A stretch of 64,000 nucleotides of DNA from Euclidia mi. Taxonomy: Eukaryota > Arthropoda > Insecta > Lepidoptera > Erebidae. This document shows positions 24,338 to 35,535 of the stretch, in pieces. The position numbers and the translations under genes were made by a program. The stretch spans positions 40,657,551 to 40,721,550 of the forward strand of contig OX123186.2 in NCBI GenBank assembly GCA_944739405.2, given 5' to 3'. The notes beneath the pieces were generated by a model. The model searched no databases, was not told where the DNA came from, and was given only the letters and a program-made list of their open reading frames with translations. Each line of letters begins with the position of its first letter. Positions within the stretch are counted from its first letter, which is position 1.

Positions 24338-24585
24338 TGTTCGCGCCTTGTATGTTGGTGCCCCTGGCGGGGGACGGTGGAGCGCGGAGGGCACGGTCTC
24401 AACGGCTTTCGGCGCCGCACGGGCTGCGACACGCGACGCACTCCGCCACCAAACGACGATCGGCACGCGCGCATATCAAATATTTTAGTCTCCAATATTG
24501 TACTGCTTACCTTTACCGGCGAAATATATTGTGATTATACAGTCCACACAATTGTTTCCTTTACATCGAAGAAGAATCCTCAACA
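24338..24585 (+). repeat. BEL 3' LTR (248 bp, uninterrupted)
   Basis: TGTTCGCGCC to CCTCAACA, preceded by a short purine stretch (GAGGAGCA) that may be the polypurine tract. It preserves the empty Helitron site at 24,482/24,483. Confidence 0.92.
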
Positions 24586-24590
24586 GTCCC
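24586..24590. repeat. 5-bp target-site duplication, right copy (GTCCC)
   Basis: Matches 17,901-17,905. Confidence 0.85.
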
Positions 24591-26190
24591 AGTGTCAATC
24601 AGTGGTGGCTTTGGTATTCTTGTTTCGTAATTGTGCCAGAAATCTAATTACCATGTGATTCAGGATTAATAAGACGTTGACGTTAATATGTCTGACATTC
24701 TGACCGGCGCCAGATCGAGTGAACTGTCGAGCCAACATCACTGGCAATTCCAAGCGTGATAAACAACTTGTTATCTCATTTGACTCAACAACTCAAAGAT
24801 CTTTTTAAAGTAATAAAATTAAAATTTCTAGCGCAAAATATTCCTGCGTACATTATTTTACATCCACAACAGCTATTTAATTATTATTGCTTTAAATCAC
24901 ACGACGCAAAAACAAACTCTACCTCAGTTGGATTTAATCATTTACATAATTTACTGAAAATAAAGGAACACTACAGAATACGAAATATAAGAATAACTTT
25001 TTATTCTTTCGATCAAGTTAACATGCAAAGGCTCTGAAAGCCTTAATGATTTCCTCCTTATATTATGCCAACATTATTTCAAGTGTACAGAAAGCACGTA
25101 TCAATATTTTTTGAGGCTAAAAAAGACCTTTTTTCAATTTCTTTGGAGAGCGTAGCAGTCATCAGCGTCTGTGAGTGGCAAATGAGAGCGAATTCAACGT
25201 AGATGTCAAACAAGCCGACTCAAAGAGCCACTAATGAGTCCCCAATTCAAGTGTTTCGATATTCAACGTCTTTGTTGAGTGAACGTACCTGCGATGTTCC
25301 CAATCAGTCTGCCGTCGTTATCTCATTAGTGTTTTCATGTAGAAATAATGTTCGCGAGTAAAGCTTTTGTTTAGATAAAAATACCTTCATAATTATGAAT
25401 TGAATGTTTTCTTTTGCGACAAGTTTTGTTATGTTCGGAGGTATTTTGTTCGAGTTTGTTATTTGACTTGAATTGGATCGCATAAATTCATCACGTTAAG
25501 ATTTTGTTTAAATGTTTTTTGACTATGTTATTGAATCTAAATGAATGACATTTGCCAATTTCTAGTTTTTGTATTATAATGAAACTTGGCAAGTACATGC
25601 ATATAAGATTCCGTTCCTCTACACTATAGACTTTTGCAGTTTTATTATAGTAGCAAAGTTATGTGAGTCAATAGGAGGATTGAGTCTACTGTATCACCCT
25701 AGACAGACGGGTCAGTAGGTACAGGGTATGATGTTGAGTTCTCAATCTCTTCGCAAAGATAATATTTTCTTCGTGTAATTTCCTTAGTCGCCTGTTACGA
25801 CACCTACCGAACGAAATAGGGTGGTGATATTTTATATTCTCAGTTGGTCACCACACGAATAATTATATTTAGGTGACAAACCAGTAATATGGTCGAGTTT
25901 GAGCTCTTTAGATTTGTCTTTACTAGTTCTATATATTTTCTCGAGAGCTACTAACTGAAAGGTGTCTGCAGCAATTCCAGCTAGTAAACTTATCCAGTTT
26001 GGGCTCATAAAACAGCAAAGTTGTTTTTTATTTCATTATAAAACTATTTATTAATTTCCTAGTAGATGGATTTCAAAGCATCTTGTTACAAATATTTATA
26101 AGATTGTATATTAAATTGTAGCAATAGAGCCGGAAAAAATAATTTTCATTTCCTTATTTTCTTGATTTTAATAAATAAACGAAAAGAATC
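24591..26190. other. No recognisable gene
   Basis: AT-rich, with short ORFs only. Confidence 0.5.
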
Positions 26191-26195
26191 GCATC

Positions 26196-26275
26196 GTGTT
26201 TCGTGTGGGTGTAGAACCCAAAAGACTCCACGCAGTGTTTAACGATAAGGTCATACCACTACGCCATGCATGCAG
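26196..26275 (-). mobile_element. Decayed tRNA-derived SINE-like head
   Basis: The minus strand reads GCATGGCGTAGTGGTATGAC (A-box-like TGGCGTAGTGG), and about 50 nt later TTTTGGGTTCTACACCCACA, a T-arm-like stem with an imperfect B box. Weakly preserved. Confidence 0.4.
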
Positions 26276-26279
26276 TTAA

Positions 26280-28600
26280 AAATCAAATGTTATGTCCAAT
26301 GTTATTAAACCCAGACAGGGGTAGGACATAAAGTCCTGCCTCTGAGACACGAAGGTTTAATAAAATTCGACAAAGGACAGCAACTTAGGTTATTTGTGAA
26401 TATTGGGACAATATATCAAAAATCAATATTCAAATTGTCTATATTTCACATTTTCTTACTACACTACAAAATAAAGATACGTTTAAAAATCACCACAAAC
26501 ACTTTATATTTAACTAAATAACAAAGGCAAAAATCCGAGCAGAGCCTTCGCCGCGTTTAATAGAATTTGGGGAAAGCTTAGAATAAACAGGACACAAGTG
26601 CAAGCGGAAATTAAAGGGACCCACCGTATCCGGAGGTTATTCGCAACATACGGGTCGCTATAGAAAATCAACACTATCACGAGCAAACGACCGTCCTGAT
26701 TAATGTTTTTTGGCGATGCACGATGGAATATAAAATGTAATAAATGGTTTATTAAAAACTTTCGCCTCAGGGTTATAGTTTGGCATGAGAACGGACCGAA
26801 ATGTTTGTTCGGGATGGACAGTATGTATTTTACATAGTTGTTAACAGACCGTAGTTGGAAGTTAAACAAATATAGTTCAATCCTCTCTTCTACGGCGTTA
26901 GGGTTATATAATTTGTTATAATATTATGGCTGATACTTGTGTCGGCTGTAGAAAAAATATTTAAGTCTGAATTTCTTATACGTTTGAACGTATATTCGAG
27001 AGTTATTAAAATATATCTTGTTATGTCCAAAATGATGCCTCATCAGACGGTATTTATTTCTGGAAGTTAACAAAGATAGCACGTTAAGAACATATTATAT
27101 GAACTTCAGATTGGCCATTGTGACTTTTACTCTACTACTCTGATACACAGATTGATTTTAGAAATAGCGCTTCCGTTATCCATTACCATTATTTTTATCC
27201 ATTATTATTATGTACGTATATGTAACATTTTACATACATTTGAAATTATTGACATATACTCTAACGATAGACAGAGCATTTCTTACAAATATTTTGTTCA
27301 AATTGTCTAACGTATGACTTCTAATCGTACTAGCGCAACACGCAGGCGCAAGCAGCGCCAATAATTTAGTGTCTAGTTATTATTATAGCCAAAGAGATTG
27401 GATAATATTCATAGAGACCGTCCTAGTACTCCCAAATTGAACACAGTCAACTGACGTGTAAGATACAATTTAGACAATATTATGCCAACAAATTATACAA
27501 CCTTAGTGATTTTTTGTTTTATAACAGTTCTATAATGATTTTGAATTTAGTCGTATAATATTTATATCGACTTTTCAAGTGTTGTAAAAAATCTTATCGA
27601 AATGTCTATCCACCGTAGGTATATTTTTACTTCGTTATTTTTTAGATTATATGTGCACGTGATAAAGATGTATAAAATAAGTGGATTGCTGCGGTATGTC
27701 GTGGAGAAAATTGGGTGCCTAGAAAGCACCATAGAATTTGTTCCAAGCATTTTACTGCGGAATGTTTTTATAGTAATGACAGATGGCTCCTCCCTTCTAA
27801 ACATATCAGTGTGAGTGCTTAAATAATTACTTGCTATTATTTAAACTATCAGCAACAGTAATTAATGCCGAAGCTTGTTAGAATCCATCATATTACAAAA
27901 AAAATTAATGCACCTATAGAAAAAATCTGATCTTTCTTTACAAAGACAGTAATATTTAAAGGACAGTAATTTGAAGGTTTGATAAGAATTGTCTGCTTTC
28001 ATAGTCACGACTACTGAGTGGATATGCATCAAAATAAGGGAATCTTCATTTGAAAGAAATTTTGTTAAATGTCATCTACCCAGACACCAAAACTTGGTTG
28101 TTCTTGTTTGACTAGTGGACTAATAATGTGCCGATCCCAAGATAAAATCGAAGGGCTAGTCTAGCCACAATTTTTTTCTCTCTAAATATTCTGTGTGACA
28201 CATGTATGATCGAAAAGTTTCCGATCCCGCACATACATTTTTTACACATAGATTTGTATTACCTACACTATGTAATGAGAAAATTTCAATAAAGTGATTA
28301 TTGTTAATAACAAACCTTTGGACACTATTTAAGGTTTTGTCTGATTTATCTATTTTAAGTAAATTTTTATGTTTTTTGCTTGATAAAATCCATGTCGACT
28401 ATCTCCTATCCTTGTAAAGAATTAATTTGGATATGCCATTCTCAGTTATCATAATGCTTAAGCTATGAGTTTTGCTTTTATCTTAATTATTTGCTTTCTC
28501 TAATAAAAATATGTTACTGAGATTAGAGAGAGAGTAGGGGGTGATGATTTTTTTATTTAATATTTATTAATCCCACTTACAGCTTTCATTACAGATGAAA
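26280..28600. other. No recognisable gene
   Basis: AT-rich. The longest minus-strand frame (26,510-26,869) shows no motif and poor coding character. Confidence 0.5.
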
Positions 28601-28629
28601 AACTAACTATAAATAAGTAAAAATAAACA

Positions 28630-28800
28630 TTTATGCCGAGGGTGTCGTATGAGGCGACTAAGAAAAACAAGAGAAGGAAATCTTGAAATAAAACCCTATA
28701 CGAATACGTCTGGCTAGTGTGGTATTATAGTAGGCCAAACCTCCACCACGGAAGGTTAAAGACCAGCAGTGGACTTGAAAAGGCTGTTGATGCGTAAAGA
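28630..28800. repeat. Old dispersed repeat piece
   Basis: GCCGAGGGTGTCGTATGAGG, CGACTAAG and further GACCAGCAGTGGACTTGAAA resemble fragments of common lepidopteran LINE 3' ends. No boundaries resolved. Confidence 0.3.
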
Positions 28801-29744
28801 AAAATACCATGAAAATTAGAAAATAACGCCTCAAAAGATTATGTGCTACTGAGTACCCATTAGAAACAAAAATATATAAGTTCAGTTTAAAAATGCAAGT
28901 TTGTGTAATAATTATTTAAAGAATGTCCATCAACTAGCGTTCTGACTGCTGTGGACATAAAGTTACGGAATTTAAAATGTATAACAAATAAATAATATAC
29001 TTTACAAGTCCGTTTGATTTTGAACCTATATTGAAACTTTAATCGATATCGATAGCGGATTTGCTCAGTCACTATTAAATTAAAAAGTTACGATATTTGT
29101 GTTCAAATTGTCTTTAGCCCTAACTGACAAACATAGTGCCATCTTTTTCTGGCAACTCTAATTTATCATATGAGTGAAGAGTGTAGCTATATTCAATTTG
29201 TTCTTAAAAATATCGTTCCTTCCATGCTTCAGTTATTCTTCTGTGATTATAGCCAATCAACAACAACCAGTCCTGGCATCTTATCAATGAGTATCCAATA
29301 GTTCTCTAACGCTACTGGCTGCTTATTGCCATTTGCAAAGACTATTTACATCACAGAAGAGATGTTTTCTGCCTACAATATTTCATCAACATAATAAGAA
29401 CAGTTTATTTGTGAAAATAAAGGGAATTAATTGCTGGGGGTTTATTTAAGTAGAAAAATTGAATCTCTAAACATTTATTCAGATGTTTTTATTACAAAAT
29501 AGAAAAATGTATTCGTGGGCGTAAGTTCAAGACTTGCCTTAGTTGCCTCACGAATAATTCTAATTTTTAAACTTTTTATTTATCTTACTATGAGAATTGC
29601 TTAAACATATCCTAATATGTAAGGCAGGATTGTTTGTCATTCTGTAACAATGCCCTTGCCGACCACAGAGTTCTAAACCTACACATGTGGCAGATGGCAC
29701 TACGTGCAACCATAAGGAAACCAACTATTAAAAAAAATCTATGA
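28801..29744. other. No recognisable gene
   Basis: AT-rich; nothing identified. Confidence 0.5.
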
Positions 29745-29749
29745 CGAAG

Positions 29750-29820
29750 TGGCCTGAGTAGCTTAGTCGGTACGGTAGCGACACGGTTCGTCGTGGTCGC
29801 GAGTTGAAGTTCTGCCTAAA
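29750..29820 (+). mobile_element. tRNA-derived SINE-like head
   Basis: GTGGCCTGAGTAGCTTAGTC followed by GG contains an exact A box (TAGCTTAGTCGG). About 40 nt later GGTCGCGAGTTGAAGTTCTG is a degenerate B-box arm. It is followed by an A/T-rich body. Confidence 0.5.
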
Positions 29821-29824
29821 AAAA

Positions 29825-30840
29825 TTTCTTTAATTTTTAATTGCAGTTAAATTTAATCTAGCAAGAAATGCTCAAAAATATATTTTAATAACTATTCAAT
29901 TGCCACCAAACACAATAAATTTTGTGGTTTTTTGTCTATTGGTCGGATAATAGAAATCAGGATCTGTTTTGGCCTCATGGTTCAATATTATTTTTGCGTA
30001 TTTTTCTATAACTGCAAATGTGTACCTACTATGATGAAGTGTTGAAATATTCGTTAATACGGTTATTACGATCAATATACCAAAAAATAAAAAGAAAACA
30101 GTATTAGTGTTATACAACGTCAAATTGGTTTTATAACATTAATCAAACTAAAAAACTCTTAAAACCAATACCTTCACGAAGTCTGGTCTTAGTCATATAT
30201 TTTACCTACAATCACTTGCAATATATTTCTGCATAGTAGTTAGTCTATGATCGTAAATGACGTCACATGAAAATAAAGAAATACATTTCAATGTGGTATT
30301 ATGATACATTTAACTCTTTTATTTACATAAATAATTAAAAGTATTGACTAACGCTACTACAGATACAAGTTCTGATTCAAATTAATCGATATATCGTCGC
30401 CACACAGTCAATAAACGAAGCGGACCCACACCGCAGGAAAGTCAAAGTGACACTAGATTGCTTTGCCGGTATGTTCATGCAAAGCATTTGAACAAAGTAA
30501 ATGTTCTGAATGCTACATCTAGTACTTTAGTACATATATATCGATGTTTGAAATGCAAGCTATCAATCGCTTTAAACCAGAAGCTGTAGTTTTACGAAAT
30601 CATCTGGAATAAACATACATTAAAGTAAATGATGTTGTTCGTTGTTACTATCAAAAACTTAACAGGCTGACAAAGTTAAGGAATTCCAGATTATTGTTTT
30701 GGCGACTATATTTTGGATATATTTTATGTTATACTATACATTACCATGACGTATAGTTTTTTTTTTCTTTATTGAAATTCACAAAACCGATGTTCAATCT
30801 TTCATGCAACAATTCATAGTACATGCAATAGGTAAAAGGT
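29825..30840. other. No recognisable gene
   Basis: AT-rich; nothing identified. Confidence 0.5.
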
Positions 30841-30847
30841 TTGAATT

Positions 30848-30909
30848 AGGTATGTAAATACCTAATTTGCATGTTCGCGTTAATTCCCGTCTATATATAT
30901 ATTCTTAAA
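30848..30909 (+). repeat. Penelope terminal direct repeat, left
   Basis: It begins AGGTATGTAAATACCTAATT, itself a short inverted repeat (AATTAGGTAT, GTAA, ATACCTAATT with the adjoining bases), and ends ATATATTCTTAAA. Confidence 0.85.
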
Positions 30910-30910
30910 C

Positions 30911-33400
30911 ATGCAACGCGAGTGTTTAAAACTTTCTATTGCAAACCGCTACAGGTCGGGAATTGCAAAATTAGTGCGTCACCTAGAATTATTACGGAGG
31001 AAACGAGCGCGAGTAGAAACATCGTTGATATTTCTAACAAAATGTCGCGATTGGGACTTATTACCTACGTGTGTGCGTATAAAACCACGTAGTGATATAG
31101 CATTTTCCCGTAAAATTCTATAAAACGCGAGTGTACGTCTCCTGAGACAGTTAATACGCAATAAACATAGTGAGCTGAATAGTGTACAGTGTGAGTTATA
31201 TGACGTGCATACGAAATGTAGTGAGTTCCTATCTCGCGTTGATTATGATTTGTGTGATCGGATAACGTTCTTACAAGCAAGTCGGACATTCGAACTATGT
31301 AGTGCTACTCACGAGCGAAAGTTCTCGAAGTTATTAAACCGACGGTATGCGAATAAAACGTTATCTACGGAATCGGTACAAACCAGTAACACCGTAATTA
31401 ATCTATCCAACGCGAGTTTAGATGAATCTGCTATTAACATCTTGGCCAAAGGTTTAAACTTCGCATTAACACCTAAGCGAATACCGTACGAAAATATCAA
31501 CAGCAGTGTTGAGGAAACGATTATCCGTAATAAAGTACCGCCCGGTGATGCCGATACCCTACGACAGGACGTCGCGGTGATATTACGGAAGTCGAAGATA
31601 CCCACTAGCAATGTCACTATGGAAGAGCGTCAAGCACTGAAAAGGATTCGGGACAACCATGATATTTTAGTGCTTAAGGCCGACAAGGGAAACGCCACTG
31701 TAGTGATGAATACGGCTGATTATACGGACAAGGTACGAGATTTGTTATATGATAATAAGGTGTACAAACCGGTCTCATATAACCCCACGGCCAGAGTAAC
31801 GCGCAGAATACGAACACTGATACAAGACCACCAGGACCTGTTCACGGAAGACGAGTACAGCAAGTTATATGGTCCCAAGCCATACCAACCACCTAGGCTA
31901 AATGGTCTGCCTAAGGTACATAAGCCCAACGTGCCACTGCGGCCTATCGTAAGTCAGATTTCCTCACCTATTTACGACCTTGCGAAGCACGTTGCATCGG
32001 TATTGCAGCCATTAGTCGGTATGACACCGTCTTTCGTAAAGAACTCACGTCATTTCGTCCAGATCGTACAAAGTATCCGATTGGAACCGGACGATGTAAT
32101 GGTAAGCTTTGACGTTGAGTCGCTCTTTACCAATGTTCCAATAAGGGAATGTCTGGACGTAGTGAGGGACAGACTGAGAGACAACGATATGCCTCACAAC
32201 TATATTGATCTACTAAAACACTGCTTAGATGGCAACTACTTCCTCTTCCAAGGCCAATATTACCTCCAGATCGATGGCGTCGCAATGGGGAGTCCAGTAG
32301 CCCCAGTACTGGCTAATATCTGGATGGAATACTTTGAAGAAAAGGCGCTTAGCAGCGGGCCCAAGACCACCAGGCTTTGGAAAAGATACGTGGACGACAT
32401 CTTTAGTATCGTAAAAGGAGGTAAGCAGGAAGTAGATCAATATGTGCAACACCTTAACGCCATTCATCCGAAAATGAGGTTCACCTACGAAATGGAAACT
32501 GACAGATCGTAGTCATTCTTGGATGTCAAAGTGACTGTGAGACCAGATGGGTCCTTAACACACTGCGTATACCGGAAGCCTACGCACACCGATAGATACC
32601 TGCACGCCACGTCGCACCACCACCCTCGACACCTGCAATCCGTTGTGACGTCACTAAAAAACAGAGCACATGACCTCTGTGACCCTGAGCATTTGAAGCT
32701 AGAGCTAGACCATGTTCAGGAGGTACTTAGGAAGAACGGATACCAGGTACAACGACGAATGACGCGGCCTATCAAGCGCGATAAACATCCGGCGGTAAAT
32801 AGACAACCGACCTACATGCCCTACATTAGAGGTGTTACGGATAAAATAGGAGACAAGTTAAAAAACTACTCCATTTCGACAGTATTTACACAAGGGGCCA
32901 AAGTATACAACATGGTGGGCACACCAAAGGATGTTCTACCGCTACAAACCCCAGGTGTCTATAAAATCAACTGCAGCTGCGGAAGCTCTTACATAGGGAA
33001 AACGAAGCGGACTATCGCTGAACGTATAAAGGAGCACATCGCAGCTGTAAAGAACCGTCAAACGAACAAATCGGCGATTGCGGAACATTTATTTCAATCG
33101 GGCACCAATCACTGGATTGAATTTTATCGTCCCCAAGTCCTCTCCACGGAACGCCACTTTTACCCAAGAGTTGTGCGTGAAGCGATCGAAATCAGAAAAC
33201 ATAAAAATTTCAATCGGGAAGAGGGCTTCAAATTGTCATCGGCGTGGAATCCGGTGATTCGGCTAACAACACCCCACTTTAACGCGCAGTCGGCGAATGT
33301 TCAATATACAGATACGGTTAGTGTGTTTTGTGCCGGTACTTCGAAAATCAACGACCCGGGGGTAGACATAGAATCTTCTACCTCGCACTCGGAGACGTGA
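30911..33400 (+). pseudogene. Penelope reverse transcriptase / GIY-YIG endonuclease with two stops
   Basis: The start is ATG 30,911, two bases after the left repeat. The basic N-terminal helical region (RHLELLRRKRARVET, FLTKCRDWDLLP) is cut by TAA 31,121-31,123. The same frame then continues with the RT: VLKADKGNATVVMN, GLPKVHKPNVPLRPIVS, VSFDVESLFTNVP, GVAMGSPVAPVLANIWME and catalytic WKRYVDDIFSI (near 32,385). A TAG at 32,510-32,512 interrupts just before FLDVKVTVRPDG. The C-terminal endonuclease starts at GVYKINCSCGSSYIGKTKR (about 32,954), with the ERIKEHI helix after it. Both stops are single-codon changes in one open frame. Penelope proteins prime reverse transcription at the endonuclease nick. 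Confidence 0.88.
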
Positions 33401-33465
33401 CATCGCCACACCAGTCAGCTTGCGACCACGGGACGTGCAACCGTCTCGAAACGTCAAGCAAAATA

Positions 33466-33527
33466 AGGTATGTAAATACCTAATTTGCATGTTTGCGTTA
33501 ATTCCCGTCTAGATATATATTCTTAAA
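33466..33527 (+). repeat. Penelope terminal direct repeat, right
   Basis: 60 of 62 bases match the left copy. A CGAAACGTC string lies just upstream at 33,447-33,455. Confidence 0.85.
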
Positions 33528-34073
33528 GTTATACATATTTTGTAAATATACTTTTGTATCACATAATTCAATGTAATTATATATAGATACCATCGAATTG
33601 TATAAACAGCATATTTGTCTATGCGCGTGTTGATGTATATTCAGCTACGCGTAATTTCCAGTAGCTTGTAATGGCTGCCATATTTCATTTATATGCACAA
33701 TTGAAGGTAGCTTATTGTAAAGAAAAATAAATACATGTATGCTAAGATGCCGTGCACAATGAATTGTAAAATAGTACAGGTTAACCACAGCAAGGGCATT
33801 TAATTAAAGTAATAATTTTAATTATAATGTTGTATGATATACAGAGTTCCTTATATTTTATTGTCAATCTGTGAGCAAGTTTAGCTAATCATCACAGAAA
33901 TTCAACTCACAGATGTTTCCTGAAAGCGTAAAAAAAATCAGGTATTCTCTGATATCTATCTAGCTTTATTCACTTTCATGCCATACTTTATATACGCTGT
34001 CAAATCCATAAAAAGCACAACCACGTGCCTCAAGGTAATAGATAAGTCAAAACAAGCAAACAATAGACGCTAT
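33528..34073. other. No recognisable gene
   Basis: AT-rich spacer between the Penelope element and the long LTR pair. Confidence 0.5.
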
Positions 34074-34922
34074 TGTAACGGAATCCTATCGACCCCAGGC
34101 TGATTAAAATTTTAGTTTTCTTAATAACTGGGTTTAAAATGCCAGCCCCGCCAAGTAATTTGTGGCCAGGGTTCCCGCGCCCCTTCGCCCGCGCAGGAAC
34201 TATGGAATTCGTCCCTTCCTCTATATTCCTCTACTGACAGCATTTACCAAACGTAAACGCTTATAATTGAATGAAAGGTGGACATCAAAATACTAAAGAC
34301 AGCGATACATTAGTATTGGTTTGTCATCACAAAATCACTCTCCATATATTCATGCTTCACATATTGGTACTTGAGTACAAGGCAGCGTATCTCAGAGACG
34401 GCAGCTCCAGGGAGACGGAGAACATGATCCAGGTAAATTAGTCATATAGTATCATCGGCGCCGAGTATTTCAGCGATATCCAGTGTATAGTATTGAGCGT
34501 ACAGTAACAGTCTCAGAACTGATGTCACAAAACGTCTCCTTGCCGCAAGTCACAACATTGAAGCCCATACAAACATAGTCAATTAAAACGTATTAAGCCA
34601 TCGCGCATAGTTTGCAGGGAAGCTCTCATTACAATCGCCGCTAGATTAGCCGCCAGGACTTACGTCTACCGCGTGACCGACAGGTGGCTCTTCTTTCGCT
34701 CTTTAAAACCTTGTCAGCTGCTATGTACTGGCCTTTACGCAGGTTTAGACAGCGATTGTGAAAGTCCTGCATTCTACCACCTGATCGCGAATACGGAGAC
34801 TCCCATCATACATCGCTCGTCTTCACATCCATCATCAACAAGGTACGAACCACTACTAATGGTATATATATATATGGTGTGATATAGACAAAGATACACA
34901 ACAGAGTTATTAATGTTATACA
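34074..34922 (-). repeat. Left LTR copy (849 bp; the 3' LTR of the element)
   Basis: Plus-strand TGTAACGGAATCC ... ATGTTATACA. Apart from one indel, I count about ten differences from the right copy, so near 99% identity. A short ORF inside (34,673-34,882) is shared with the other LTR simply because they are copies. Confidence 0.85.
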
Positions 34923-34929
34923 GTTCATG

Positions 34930-35530
34930 CAATAAATTACAGTAAAGTGAATAACAGACACTCACCGGACTTTTAGCTGCGTCGCTGCCAAACTTACCCC
35001 TTGCCCTGTGCTGATCACCTTCTCTTGAAGCCGCTCGCCTTGTTCTTCGATATCACTAAGCACTAATTATCGACCAACACCGAACCTCTTTCGCGCTAGA
35101 CCAGGTCCGATCTCTCTCGCGCCATAAGACCGACTCTCCCACGATACACCACTCTTTCCGTATTTCCTAAACTACCACCACAGTCAAATAATCCATACAG
35201 TCGTTCGACGAACGCGTCTAGACGGGTCAATCGTGCGGGGGGCAAGAGGTGAGACGCGGGAAGAGCGGTACCTAGTTACGTATATCGCCTTAGTTCCTAA
35301 CTAGGTACATGTTTTTGGGGGCTGGCACGTGCTTGTTTTTTGTTCGTTACTTATTTATTTGCTTATGATTATAAATTAAGATGGTGCATACGACTTGTGC
35401 TGTGAGACATTGAAATTCTTTATACTGTTTAAAGATATATCTAAATAAGGATTTAAAAATCTGCGATTTCATCAATTTACTTATAACAAAAAAGAAAATT
35501 TCATTAATTATAATTATTTATATTATTTTG
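34930..35530. other. Interior of the LTR element, no gene
   Basis: A cytosine-rich stretch (34,980-35,270) resembles in style another at 39,400-39,620 (ACCAC, CGACT, TCTCTC words) on the other side of the LINE. No coding. Confidence 0.5.
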
Positions 35531-35535
35531 AAATG

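Larger units (their letters stand above)
17906..24585 (+). mobile_element. BEL/Pao LTR retrotransposon, near complete
   Basis: Full element with two LTRs (TGTT...AACA), a 5-bp GTCCC duplication and one long gag-pol frame carrying gag, protease, reverse transcriptase, RNase H and integrase. Its length is 6,680 bp including a 207-bp Helitron-like insertion in the 5' LTR. By eye the LTRs differ at about 5 of 248 aligned positions, suggesting a fairly recent insertion. Two in-frame stops interrupt the polyprotein, so this copy is probably not autonomous. Confidence 0.93.
30848..33527 (+). mobile_element. Penelope-like element (GIY-YIG type)
   Basis: Two 62-bp direct repeats (30,848-30,909 and 33,466-33,527) differing at two positions enclose a single-frame gene for a Penelope-type reverse transcriptase with a C-terminal GIY-YIG endonuclease. 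The repeats act as the short pseudo-LTRs known for this class. Two in-frame stops disable the gene, but there is no frameshift, so the copy is young or mildly damaged. Confidence 0.88.

Noticed and set aside
26510..26869. A 119-codon minus-strand ORF
   Set aside because: Hydrophobic but without motif or neighbouring gene context; consistent with chance in AT-rich DNA.
33380..33460. Complete hammerhead ribozyme before the right Penelope repeat
   Set aside because: CGAAACGTC and a possible GAGACG/CGTCTC stem are present, but no CTGANGA core half was found in the right place.
34673..34882. ORF conserved between 34.7 and 46.8 kb
   Set aside because: Both copies lie in the two LTRs of one element and are identical by copying, so conservation is not evidence of coding.
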